Source of the DNA: CAVVJA01 sp963779485
Lineage (GTDB): Bacteria; Actinomycetota; Actinomycetes; Mycobacteriales; Jatrophihabitantaceae
Length of the DNA stretch: 64,000 bases
Direction: 5' to 3'
NCBI GenBank assembly: GCA_963779485.1
Contig: CAVZYJ010000009.1
Coordinates: 1 to 64,000, forward strand
In this document: piece after piece, positions 22,858 through 31,370 of the stretch
Numbering within the stretch: position 1 is the first letter of the stretch
Layout: the number at the start of each line of letters is the position of its first letter
The notes under the pieces: model-generated
Seen by the model: the letters and a program-made list of their open reading frames with translations, nothing else
What the model was told of the DNA's origin: nothing
Database searches by the model: none
Made by a program: the position numbers and the translations under genes

Positions 22858-23610
22858 ATGAGTCGGACGTTGCTCACCGACACGGATCTGCAGCTCATGG
22901 TGGGCATTGCCCACGACCACAACCACGACGACGGCGGAATGCCGCTGCCGTGGTCCCTGCTGCACGATCTGAGCCGATTGGTCGAATGCGACGCGTTGAG
23001 CGTCTCGGGCCAGGACACCCCGCGGTGGGAGATCTTCGCGGCTCAGGACCTGCCCGAGGAAGAGCAACTGCACGCACCCGAACAGATCGGAATCGACGAT
23101 CCCTACCGGCGGCACTACTGGGACGCCTCGTGCTCGTACCCCGATCGAACCGGCGATATCGTCACCGTGACCCGAAGAAGCGACCTACAGGCCGAGCGTG
23201 AATTCCGTCGCTCCCCCATGTATCTCGACTACCTGGGGCCGGCCGGCCTGGAGCACGAGGCGATGGTCTGTCTCGACGCCGGCACGCCGCAGCGCACCCT
23301 TCGGCTCCTGTTCTGGAGGGGATCAGGCAGCGACTTCTCCGACCGCGACGTCGCGGTGCTCACCTTGCTGCGCCCGCACCTGCAAGCGGCGTACCAAGCC
23401 GCCGAACGGCGACGTCGTCCTCCGCTGCCCCTCACCCAGCGACAGCATCAAATTCTTGGGCACGTGGCCGCCGGGTACACCAACGCTCGCATCGCCCAAC
23501 AGCTCGACGTCTCCGAGGCGACCGTGCGCAAACACATGGAGAACATTTTCGACCGGCTCGACGTGACGAGCCGCGCTGCGGCCATCTCGCGGATAAGCGT
23601 GCTGTCCTGA
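22858..23610 (+). CDS. LuxR-family transcriptional regulator
   Basis: 250 residues. The C-terminal HTH (about 187-250) reads LTQRQHQILGHVAAGYTNAR then IAQQLDVSEATVRKHMENIF, a textbook LuxR/FixJ DNA-binding domain. The N-terminal 180 residues are a sensor of unknown ligand with a possible GAF-like fold (VECDALSVSGQDTPRWEIFA); no receiver domain or ATPase is seen. A strong GGAGGAGG precedes the ATG. The dihydroxyacetone kinase genes lie downstream after 286 bp, so they are a possible target. Confidence 0.8.
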   Translation: MSRTLLTDTDLQLMVGIAHDHNHDDGGMPLPWSLLHDLSRLVECDALSVSGQDTPRWEIFAAQDLPEEEQLHAPEQIGIDDPYRRHYWDASCSYPDRTGDIVTVTRRSDLQAEREFRRSPMYLDYLGPAGLEHEAMVCLDAGTPQRTLRLLFWRGSGSDFSDRDVAVLTLLRPHLQAAYQAAERRRRPPLPLTQRQHQILGHVAAGYTNARIAQQLDVSEATVRKHMENIFDRLDVTSRAAAISRISVLS

Positions 23611-23896
23611 CGCGGGCCGCGTCGCACCGATGTCGCGCTCGTCATGAGCATCGGGGCGAGCTGCGGGAGCTACATCGCCTCGGCCGTGCTCGTCATGCCG
23701 ACGAGCACTGCACGCCGGACGAGTAGCGCAGGCCGAAAGAAGGCGACCCGGTCCTCCAGCTCGCCGGTTGACGATTGTCGTGAGCCCACCGGCATTCTCC
23801 CTGAACCATTTCGCGAAACAGGCGTTAACGTCTGAAGCGCTCACGGCCCAATGGCGTGCGCCGGTACGGACCGATGGCCCTGCGGGGAGTGTGACA
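23611..23896. other. 286-bp gap before dhaL; no dhaK
   Basis: No DhaK-like sequence or other gene is recognised. It should contain the dhaL promoter. A TTGACG near 23767 could be a -35 element but no matching -10 is clear. Confidence 0.45.
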
Positions 23897-24547
23897 ATGA
23901 CCGGAGCGATCAGCGCAGCGGCGCTGGACGGCTGGCTGCGCGAGTTCGCCCAGAGGATCGCCGCCAACCGGGATCTGCTGACCGAGCTGGATGCAGCCAT
24001 TGGCGATGCCGATCACGGCACGAACATGGATCGCGGGATGAGAGCTGTCGTGGCCACGCTGGATGTGGGCTCGCCAGCCAGTGCGCCGGCCGACCTGCTC
24101 AAGCAGACCGGTCGGACGCTCGTAAGCACGGTCGGCGGGGCCGGGGGGCCACTCTACGGGACATTCTTCCTTCGCATGGCGACATCCGCCGGCGAGAGCG
24201 ATTCGCTGGACGGGGCGGGATTCGCCAAGGCGTTCCGCGCCGGCTTGGCGGGTGTCGTCGCGCGGGGCAAGGCCGAGCCGGGAGACAAGACGATGGTCGA
24301 CGCTCTGGCGCCGGCCGCGGAGGCCATGGAACGCGTAGTGGCCTCTGGAGCCGATCTCGACGCCGCGCTAAGAGCCGCCAGCGCCGCCGCCGACCGCGGT
24401 CGCGACGCAACCATTCCGCTCGTCGCGCGCAAGGGTCGGGCGAGCTATCTGGGCGAGCGAAGTGCGGGCCACCTGGACCCCGGCGCGACGTCGGCCGCGC
24501 TGCTGGTGGCGGCCGCGGGTGCCATGACGCGCGGCGCGGCGGACTGA
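23897..24547 (+). CDS. dhaL: dihydroxyacetone kinase subunit DhaL
   Basis: Nucleotide-binding subunit of the PTS-dependent dihydroxyacetone kinase; it holds ADP that is rephosphorylated by DhaM and passes phosphate to dihydroxyacetone bound on DhaK. 216 residues, normal length. The Mg-ADP ligand motif GDADHGTNMDRG is at 36-47, followed by GGAGGPLYGTFF (about 78-90) and DKTMVDALAPA (about 133-143), all diagnostic. A GGGAG precedes the ATG. dhaM begins 8 bp downstream. The usual upstream dhaK is not in the window. Confidence 0.9.
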   Translation: MTGAISAAALDGWLREFAQRIAANRDLLTELDAAIGDADHGTNMDRGMRAVVATLDVGSPASAPADLLKQTGRTLVSTVGGAGGPLYGTFFLRMATSAGESDSLDGAGFAKAFRAGLAGVVARGKAEPGDKTMVDALAPAAEAMERVVASGADLDAALRAASAAADRGRDATIPLVARKGRASYLGERSAGHLDPGATSAALLVAAAGAMTRGAAD

Positions 24548-26212
24548 GTCCAGAATGGTTGGCCTGGTCGTCGTATCGCACAGCCGGGCGCTGGCCCGAG
24601 CGGCCGTCGCGCTGGCCGAGGAGATGGTGCGAGGCCAAGACGTGCCAATTGCCATAGCCGCCGGTCTGGACGAGACGACGCTAGGCACGGATGCGGTTCA
24701 GATCGTCGACGCCCTTCACGCCGTCGACCGCGGCGACGGCGTCGTGGTGCTGATGGATCTGGGCAGTGCGGTGCTGTCGGCCGAGCTCGCCCTCGACCTG
24801 CTCGAGGACGACGAGGCTCGGCAGCGCGTGCTGCTCTGCCCGGCGCCGCTGGTCGAGGGGCTGGTCGCCGCAACCGTCGCCGCCGCTGCCGGTTCCAGCG
24901 CCCAGGAGGTCGCGGCCGAGGCCCGGCGGGCCCTCGCCGGTAAGGAGTCCCATCTCGGCCCATCAGCCGAGCCGCCCGCGGCCGCGCCTCGGGAGTTGGC
25001 GAGTGAGGCCAACGGGCGCTTCACGGTGCGCAACCCGCACGGTCTGCACGCCCGCCCGGCGGCATTGCTGGTCCAGCGACTGCGCGCCCTCGACGGCCGG
25101 GTCCAGCTCCGCAACGCGACGACCGCCTCGGATTGGGTGTCGGCCACCAGCCTGTCAAGGGTGGCCACGCTGGGCGCCATGCTCGGGCATGAGGTCGAGG
25201 TGCGCGCCGACGGGCCCCGGGCCGATGAGGCGGTGCAGACCGTACTTGCGCTCGCCGCCGACTCGTTCGGCGAAGCGGCGCCGAGTGGAAAGCTGGGCAC
25301 ACCGCCGGTGCCCATCGCCCGCATTCCTGCGTCGGAGCCGACTGGCGTTGCGCCGGGAGTCGGCATCGGCCCAGCCGTACACGTTACGAGCGACGTCGTC
25401 GACGTGCCGGCAGAAGGGACGGAGGATCCGGCCCGGGACTGGCTGCGATTGGTCGACGCGATCGCTCGCAGCCGGGCGGAGATCGTCCGCGCGCGCGATC
25501 GGGTTGCCATCGAAGCCGGTGACGAGGAGGCCGCCATCCTCGACGCGCACGTGCTGTTGCTCGACGACGCTGAGCTGTTGAATGACGTCGAAACCAGAGT
25601 CCAGTCCGGGCAGGCGGCGGCATCCGCCTGGTCAGCCGCAATCATCGACGTCGCCGACCGATTGGCCGCCCTGCCCGATCCCTACCTGCGGGCTCGCGCC
25701 GCCGATGTGCGCGCAGTCGGCGGCCATGTGCTGCGCCAGTTGCTCGGCGGCCGGCCACGAAACGCGAGTCGGGCCGGCGTGATCGTCGCCGACGATCTCA
25801 GCCCGGTCGAGGTAGCCCAGCTGGATCGAACCGTCGTGGTGGCGGTCGTGCTGGCCTACGGCAGCGCGACGTCGCACAGCGCCATTCTGGCTCGCAGTCG
25901 AGGCATTCCCACGATTGTCAGGGCGGGCGACGCGGTCCTCGAGATTCCGGAAGGCACGCAGCTCGCCGTCGACGGCAGCTTGGGCGAAGTGGTCGTCGCG
26001 CCGACCCCGGATGTGGTGAAGGAATTTCAGGCCCGGGCGACCGCCGCCGCGGCACGGGACCGGCGAGCGCTCGCCTGGGCCGCGGCGCCGGCCACGACCC
26101 AGGATGGCGTCTCCGTGCTCATCGGCGCCAATGTTGGCTCGATCGACGAGGCCAAGGCCGCCGCGGCGAACGGCGCGGATCGGGCCGGACTGGTGCGCAC
26201 GGAGTTCCTGTT

Positions 26213-26217
26213 CTTAG
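26213..26217. repeat. left target-site duplication CTTAG
   Basis: CTTAG immediately left of the element's terminal CCTC; repeated at 27869-27873 on the right. Five bases suits IS1380-family insertions. Confidence 0.85.
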
Positions 26218-26236
26218 CCTCAATCCGTGGACCGAT
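26218..26236 (+). repeat. left terminal inverted repeat of the IS1380-family element
   Basis: Outer 19 bases CCTCAATCCGTGGACCGAT; partner at 27850-27868 in inverted orientation with two mismatches. Confidence 0.85.
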
Positions 26237-26266
26237 CGCCGGTTCACGGCGTGGTGATCAACTGAA

Positions 26267-26332
26267 AGTGCCTTTTGGCTGGGGATGATCTGGGGTGTCG
26301 AAGCCTGGACCGATCCGATACCAAAAGGCACT
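26267..26332. repeat. internal 12-bp inverted repeat around the transposase start
   Basis: AGTGCCTTTTGG at 26267-26278 and CCAAAAGGCACT at 26321-26332, a perfect 12-bp match with a 42-base spacer that contains the transposase GTG start at 26295. A transcript entering from dhaM could fold so that the translation start lies in the loop. It may limit impinging transcription or be a transposase binding site. Confidence 0.6.
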
Positions 26333-27734
26333 GGAAGTGAAGCTACCCGATGCGTGGTTCCGCGCCGCTGCGCGGTTCGATGAGGCCAATCTCGTGTCGT
26401 TCGCGGGGCTGGCGCCGCTGTTGGCGCTGGCCGAACGGGCCGGGCTGTCCGAGCTGATCAGCGAGCGAGTCCAGATCGACCCGACGGTGATCAAGGTCAA
26501 GTCCGCGGGCGCGAACCCGGCCGGGAAGCTGACCTCGATCATCGCCGGGATGGCCTGCGGCGCCGATTGCATCGACGACCTGGACGTGATCCGCTCAGGC
26601 GGGATGAAACGCCTGTTCGCCAATGTCTATGCGGCGACGACGTTGGGGCAGTTTCTGCGCGAGGTGACCCACGGCCACACCCTGCAACTGACATCGGTGC
26701 TGCGCGCCCACCTGGTCAACCTCGTAGGGCAGACGGCTGTGCTGCTGCCCGGCCTGCAGCAGCAGGCAATCATCGATATCGACTCGCTGCTGCGGCCGGT
26801 GTTCGGGCACGGCAAACAGGGCGCGAGCTTCGGGCACACGAAGATCGCCGGCAAGCAGGTACTGCGCCGCGGCCTGTCCCCACTCGTGACCACCATTAGC
26901 ACGGCCGACGGTGCGCCGGTGATCGCCGGCATCCGGCTGCGCGCCGGGAAGGCCGGCTCAGGCAAGGGCGCCGCGTCGATGGTGGCCGAGGCGATCCGCA
27001 CCGCCCGCGCCGCCGGAGCGGTCGGCGAGATCCTGGTACGCGGCGATAGCGCGTATGGCAACAGCGCCGTCGTGACCGCCTGTCTCAAGGCTGGGGTGCG
27101 GTTCTCCGTGGTACTGATCAAGAACCCCGCCGTGGCCGCGGCGATCGCGCGTATCCCCGACGACGCCTGGACGCCGGTCGACTACCCCGGCGCGGTGCTC
27201 GACCCGGACACCGGCCAGCTGATCTCCGATGCCGAGGTCGCCGAGATCGAATTCGAGGCGTTCGCCTCCACCAGCACGCCGGTCACCGCCCGTTTGATCG
27301 TGCGCCGGGTCCGCGACCGGGCCCGGACCGAGGAACTGTTCCCTGTATGGCGGCACCACCCGTTCCTCACTAACAGCACCGAGGACACCACCCAGGCCGA
27401 CATCACCCACCGCCAGCACGCGATCATCGAGACCGTCCTGTCCGACGTCATCGACGGACCGTTGGCCCATATGCCGTCGGGCCAGTTCGCGTCCAACGCC
27501 GCGTGGGCGATCTGCGCGGCGATCACGCACAACCTGCTCCGCGCCGCCGGCGCCCTCGCCGGAGACCGCCATGCGGCCGCGCGCGGTGCGACGCTGCGCC
27601 GCCATCTCGTCGCCGTGCCCGCCCGACTGGCCCGGCCGCAACGCCGACCCGTTCTGCATCTGCCCGCGCATTGGCCCTGGGCCCAGCAATGGCTCCAACT
27701 CTGGACCGCCGCCGATCCCCCGGCCGCAGCTTGA
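26295..27734 (+). CDS. IS1380-family transposase
   Basis: 479-residue DDE transposase. Recognisable parts: N-terminal VSFAGLAPLLALAERAGL, the first catalytic Asp region IIDIDSLLRPVFGHGKQGAS, LVRGDSAYGNSAVVTACL (second Asp), and a C-terminal region with AIIETVLSDVIDGPLAHMPS followed by a basic tail ending LHLPAHWPWAQQW. The length is normal and the frame is unbroken, so it is probably active. GTG start; no strong ribosome site. Confidence 0.9.
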   Translation: MSKPGPIRYQKALEVKLPDAWFRAAARFDEANLVSFAGLAPLLALAERAGLSELISERVQIDPTVIKVKSAGANPAGKLTSIIAGMACGADCIDDLDVIRSGGMKRLFANVYAATTLGQFLREVTHGHTLQLTSVLRAHLVNLVGQTAVLLPGLQQQAIIDIDSLLRPVFGHGKQGASFGHTKIAGKQVLRRGLSPLVTTISTADGAPVIAGIRLRAGKAGSGKGAASMVAEAIRTARAAGAVGEILVRGDSAYGNSAVVTACLKAGVRFSVVLIKNPAVAAAIARIPDDAWTPVDYPGAVLDPDTGQLISDAEVAEIEFEAFASTSTPVTARLIVRRVRDRARTEELFPVWRHHPFLTNSTEDTTQADITHRQHAIIETVLSDVIDGPLAHMPSGQFASNAAWAICAAITHNLLRAAGALAGDRHAAARGATLRRHLVAVPARLARPQRRPVLHLPAHWPWAQQWLQLWTAADPPAAA

Positions 27735-27849
27735 CGCAATCACGGCCGACAGGCCCCGACCGGAACAAGGAAGGCTGGGCAGACCAGCAGATCTCCGCTG
27801 CCCGCCACACCCAGCAAGATCAAAATTCGAAAGAAAGATCATTCAGCCG

Positions 27850-27868
27850 GTCGGTCCACGGATCGAGG
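27850..27868 (-). repeat. right terminal inverted repeat of the IS1380-family element
   Basis: Reads CCTCGATCCGTGGACCGAC on the minus strand, matching the left end at 17 of 19 positions. Followed by the second CTTAG copy at 27869-27873. Confidence 0.85.
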
Positions 27869-28692
27869 CTTAGAGCGCAGTCAACCCCCGTCGGTCGACG
27901 AGCAGGAGGCCGTGTACCGCGACCTGGCCCAGGCCATGGGCGGCCGCCGCATCGTCGTGCGCACACTGGACGTCGGCGGCGACAAGCCGCTGCGCTATTT
28001 GCCGCAGCCAATCGAGGCCAACCCCTTCCTGGGCGTCCGCGGCATCCGCTTCACGCTGCGGTACCCCCAGTTGCTGGCCGATCAGCTGCTCGCCATCGTG
28101 CGGGTCGCGCACGATTTCCCCGTCAGCGTGCTGTTTCCGATGGTGAGCGCACTTGACGAACTCACCTCGGCTCGGCGCCTGCTGGATGCGGCAGTGACCG
28201 CCACCGGCCGCGGCACCCCGCCCGGCTTGGAGATCGGGATCATGGTCGAAGTGCCGGCGGCGGCGCTCAACGCGTCCGTCTTCGCTCCACACGTGGATGT
28301 CTTCAGTATCGGCACCAACGATCTGACTCAGTACGCGATGGCGTCGGAGCGAGGGAGTAGCGCGCTGGCCGCACTCGCCGACCCACTCGACCCCGCCGTG
28401 CTGCGCCTCATCGACCTCGTCAGCCGGGCGGCCGGCGACCGACTACCGGTCGCGCTGTGCGGAGAGCTGGCCGCCGACGAACGGGCCACCGGACTGCTGG
28501 TTGGATTAGGCGTGCGTGAACTCAGCGTCGTTCCGACCGCCGTGCCCGCGATCAAGCGAGCGGTGCGTGATCTGACGAGCGCGGAGGCCGCAACCCTCGC
28601 GGCAACCGCGCTCACCAAAGGCAGCGCCGCCGACGTGCGAGCTCTACTCGGCGCTGGAAGTTAGGGCGTGTCTCCGAGCGGACGGGCCCCGA

Positions 28693-29097
28693 TCAGGACA
28701 GGGCCTTGGCTTTCGCCTGCTGGAACTCAGCGTCGGTGATGACGCCGCGGTCCCGAAGATCGGCGAGCCTAGCCAGCTCGTCTGCGGCGCCGCCGCCGCT
28801 ACTGGAACCAGCGACGCTCTGGATGTAGGCCCGGGCGGATGCATCCTGCTGACGTGCCGCCTCGGCGGCATGCTCGTGCATCTTCCGGCCCCGCGCGATC
28901 AAGTACACGAGCACCCCGAGATAGGGCACGATGACCACGAAGATCACCCATAGCGCCTTGGCCCAGCCGCTCAGATCGTCGCTGCGGAAGATGTCGCTGA
29001 ACACCACGATCAGCAACCAGATCCAGATGAAGAACAGGAAGAACCACAACATGGACAGGAACACTTGGCCGGTCCCGAACTGAGCGGCCTCAGGCAT
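28693..29097 (-). CDS. SHOCT-domain membrane protein with PLDc_N-like helices
   Basis: 134 residues. Two membrane helices (FLSMLWFFLFFIWIWLLIVV and ALWVIFVVIVPYLGVLVYLI) are followed by a cytoplasmic linker and a C-terminal SHOCT motif (ELARLADLRDRGVITDAEFQ then QAKAKAL). The start MPEAAQFG is set by GGAGGTG seven bases upstream. Such small proteins are widespread in actinobacteria with no fixed role. It is convergent with dhaM's 3' end. Confidence 0.8.
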   Translation of the reverse strand: MPEAAQFGTGQVFLSMLWFFLFFIWIWLLIVVFSDIFRSDDLSGWAKALWVIFVVIVPYLGVLVYLIARGRKMHEHAAEAARQQDASARAYIQSVAGSSSGGGAADELARLADLRDRGVITDAEFQQAKAKALS

Positions 29098-29405
29098 TAC
29101 TGACACCTCCACGCCGACGACGGATTTAGCGGGAGCGAGCAAGAATGCAGTTCCGAAATCCGTGCAAACAGCACGGAACGCCTCCCTGCCGCCCACCGCA
29201 CGTGATGAGGTTAGGCACCCAGGGCGGCCGCGTCTACAACTAGCGACACTCGTCGACGAAGTGTCGTGTCCTTGCCCGTCCCGCGATAATCGAGGAGCTC
29301 GATCTCTGTGCCGGCCAGAGCGACACTTTTGTACTCGCCGGAGGCCGGCTTGACCACGCAGCGTGCGCATGCGTCGGTGCGTCAGTGTCCCGCGAGGGAG
29401 GCGAG
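29098..29405. other. 308-bp divergent intergenic region
   Basis: Lies between the leftward SHOCT gene and the rightward DUF2254 gene and must contain both promoters. It holds the dyad at 29244-29266 and no recognisable gene. Confidence 0.5.
29244..29266. promoter_or_regulatory. dyad symmetry CGACACT-N9-AGTGTCG, candidate operator
   Basis: Perfect 7-bp arms around CGTCGACGA, itself nearly symmetric, giving an almost continuous 23-bp palindrome. It lies midway between two divergent starts, where a shared operator would be expected. It does not match the actinobacterial LexA box. Confidence 0.45.
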
Positions 29406-30737
29406 ATGAGCCGCTGGGCCACGAGGTTCAGGCGACGCCAGAATCTCAAGGGCAGCCTCTGGGCCCTCCCGCTGGGCGGCGGCGTGATCGGCGCGCTGCT
29501 GGCGCAACTGTTCTTGTGGTTGGACGAGAGCGTGCGCATTGCGGCGCTCTGGCATTACTCGGCCAGCACCGCCACCGGAGTACTCACAGCGATCATCGGG
29601 GCAATGGTCGCCCTGCTGGGATTTGTCGTGACGATCGGCGTTCTTGTCATCCAACAGGCAACCGCAACCTTGTCTCCACGCTTCATGCGACTGTGGTACC
29701 GCGACCGCTTACAGAAAGTCGTCCTGGCCACCTTCGCCGGGACATTCACGTACTCGTTCGCCTTGTTGCGCCGAGTAAGCGCGGATTCCGTTCCTGATCT
29801 CGGAGTCACCATCGCCGGATTCGCCGTCGCGGCGAGCCTGATACTTCTGCTCGTCTACCTGAACCGCTTCACGCATGCCCTGCGGCCGGTAGCGGTTGCT
29901 GCCATGGTGGAACGGGCTGGCGAGCGGGTAATTGATCGATGGCAGGCGACGATGGCGTCGCAGCATCTGGATTCAGATCTTGTCGACGAAGCCGAATTCG
30001 GGGTTACGACCACTCCACCCGTCTTGTTCGAGCAGGCCGGGGCGATCCAGGCGATAAACCTTCGCCAATTGGCAGCGATCGCAGTGCAGCACGACTGCCT
30101 GCTGGTGCTCAGTCGCACCGCGGGCGACTTCGTCGCCCCGGGCGACGTGTTCGTCTCCGTCAGGGCCAGGCCCGGCGACCTGTCCTTCACGTCACCCGAC
30201 CCGAAACAGGTGCGCGGACTGGTTGCTCTAGGGGTCGAACGAACGATAGAGCAGGACCCCGCATTTGCCCTTCGCATTCTCGTCGACATCGGCATCAAGG
30301 CACTCTCGCCCGCCGTCAACGATCCAACGACGGCGGTCCAGATCCTGGACTACATCGAGATCTTCCTGCACCGCATCAGCGCCATCGACCTGCGCGACCG
30401 ATACCTGTATGCGGATGCCAGAGGTACTCCGCGAGTCGTCATTCCGGGCCGCACGTGGGTCGATTACCTGCAGCTGGCCGTGACGGAGATCCGGACCTAT
30501 GGCACGCGCTCGATCCAGGTCTGCCGGCGGCTGCGATCGTTGCTCGACGGCCTGCTAGTCGCCGCCGCGCCTGAGCATCGCGACGCCATTCACGTCGAGC
30601 TGTCCCTGCTGGACGACAGCATCACCAGAAGCTTTCCGGATTCGGCTAACCAGGCGATCGCCCGCGCCAGCGACCCACAGGGCATCGGCTCGCCGGCGAT
30701 GGAGTGGACCCACAAATTCCGAGGAGGACGTCAGTAG
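29406..30737 (+). CDS. DUF2254 predicted membrane protein
   Basis: 443 residues. Four hydrophobic helices occupy the N-terminal 165 residues (ALPLGGGVIGALLAQLFLWL; ATGVLTAIIGAMVALLGFVV; VVLATFAGTFTYSFALL; VTIAGFAVAASLILLLVYLN). The cytoplasmic rest contains the DUF2254 hallmark IGIKALSPAVNDPTTAVQIL. GGGAGGCGAG before the ATG sets the start at MSRWATRF. The family has no established function. A dispersed hairpin repeat begins 29 bp after the stop. Confidence 0.85.
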   Translation: MSRWATRFRRRQNLKGSLWALPLGGGVIGALLAQLFLWLDESVRIAALWHYSASTATGVLTAIIGAMVALLGFVVTIGVLVIQQATATLSPRFMRLWYRDRLQKVVLATFAGTFTYSFALLRRVSADSVPDLGVTIAGFAVAASLILLLVYLNRFTHALRPVAVAAMVERAGERVIDRWQATMASQHLDSDLVDEAEFGVTTTPPVLFEQAGAIQAINLRQLAAIAVQHDCLLVLSRTAGDFVAPGDVFVSVRARPGDLSFTSPDPKQVRGLVALGVERTIEQDPAFALRILVDIGIKALSPAVNDPTTAVQILDYIEIFLHRISAIDLRDRYLYADARGTPRVVIPGRTWVDYLQLAVTEIRTYGTRSIQVCRRLRSLLDGLLVAAAPEHRDAIHVELSLLDDSITRSFPDSANQAIARASDPQGIGSPAMEWTHKFRGGRQ

Positions 30738-30765
30738 ACCGGGTCGCTGCCGGTCAGTTCGTTGC

Positions 30766-30818
30766 GTCGTGATCTTGGACTTATCGTCGCGACAAGGTAG
30801 CACCTCCAAGATCACGAC
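30766..30818. repeat. dispersed hairpin repeat, copy 1
   Basis: Perfect 14-bp arms GTCGTGATCTTGGA (30766-30779) and TCCAAGATCACGAC (30805-30818) with a 25-base spacer. It lies between the DUF2254 and SRPBCC genes. It is related to the repeats at 39314-39364 and 54499-54553 in arms and in spacer motifs (CTTA, GCGAC). Confidence 0.85.
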
Positions 30819-30898
30819 TGTTCGCCGCGGGCAGGTCACTAGAGGCGAGCATCGCCTGGCCAGCCGTGATCCGCGCGAGGACCACTAAGCTCGACCGG

Positions 30899-31354
30899 GT
30901 GGGAAAAGTAAAGGTCGAGCGCGAAGGCGCCGTCGGTGCGCCCACCCAACTCGTCTACCGACTCATCGCCGACGATCAGCACCATCAGCGCTTCCTGCCC
31001 AACGGGTTCTCCGACTTCGAGGTCTTGGAAGGAGGTATCGGAGCCGGCACCCTGCACCGGTTCAAGGTCAGCGCCGGCGGCCGGACCCGCCAATACACCA
31101 TGCGGGTCGCAGAGCCGGAGCCAGGCCGGGTGATCACCGAAACCGATCAAGACTCATCGCTCGTCACGAGCTTCACCGTGACTCCGTCAGGTGACACGAG
31201 TCGGGTGCTGATATCGACGACCTGGGATGGTGCAAGCGGCGTCGGCGGATTCTTCGAACGAGTGTTCGCGCCGAGGGTGATGCGTCGGATGTATGCCGAC
31301 GAGCTGGCGCGGCTAGACCGTTACGCGCGCGAGCAGGCGGCCGCGGCACCCTAA
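30899..31354 (+). CDS. SRPBCC/START-fold protein
   Basis: 151 residues of polyketide-cyclase/START-like fold, a hydrophobic-ligand cavity. Typical features are VEREGAVGAPTQLVYRLIAD at the start, the glycine-rich FEVLEGGIGAGTLHRFKVSA, and a long C-terminal helix RMYADELARLDRYARE. GTG start assumed at 30899; an upstream GTG at 30866 is also in frame. No neighbour indicates a ligand. Confidence 0.75.
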   Translation: MGKVKVEREGAVGAPTQLVYRLIADDQHHQRFLPNGFSDFEVLEGGIGAGTLHRFKVSAGGRTRQYTMRVAEPEPGRVITETDQDSSLVTSFTVTPSGDTSRVLISTTWDGASGVGGFFERVFAPRVMRRMYADELARLDRYAREQAAAAP

Positions 31355-31370
31355 CGCCCGCGGCTGCCAG

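Larger units (their letters stand above)
26218..27868 (+). mobile_element. IS1380-family insertion sequence, 1651 bp, intact
   Basis: Complete element in the same orientation as dhaM. Terminal inverted repeats start CCTC and match at about 17 of the outer 19 positions (CCTCAATCCGTGGACCGAT on the left; CCTCGATCCGTGGACCGAC read inward on the right). Flanked by identical CTTAG. One transposase gene fills it. The clean ends, identical duplications and unbroken transposase indicate a recent insertion. Confidence 0.92.
24555..28664 (+). pseudogene. dhaM: dhaM: DhaM phosphotransferase (EIIA-HPr-EI fusion) split by an IS1380-family element
   Basis: Phosphoryl carrier that takes phosphate from PEP and rephosphorylates DhaL-bound ADP. 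The 5' part (24555-26217) encodes an EIIA-Man-like domain (about 1-130, active H9 in VVSHSRALA), an HPr domain (about 155-240, H165 in NPHGLHARPAA) and the enzyme I N-terminal half (H441 in GSATSHSAILARS). The 3' part (27874-28664) encodes the PEP-binding barrel with LDVGGDKPLRYLP and LPVALCGELAADERA, which keeps the catalytic Cys. Removing the element and one copy of the CTTAG duplication gives 2454 bases, exactly 818 codons, reading TEFLFLERSQPPSVDEQEAV across the seam. The insertion separates residue 554 from the rest, so no functional enzyme I domain can be made while the element is present. The 3' half has no start codon of its own. Confidence 0.9.

Noticed and set aside
26214..26217. A 3-bp target duplication TTA with the element starting at GCCTC
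   Set aside because: Moving the end by one base gives a 5-bp duplication CTTAG and CCT termini, which suit the IS1380 family.
29244..29266. LexA/SOS box
   Set aside because: Does not match the GAAC-N4-GTTC core.
30866..30898. Upstream GTG of the SRPBCC gene as start
   Set aside because: Adds 11 residues not expected in the family; cannot be fully excluded.
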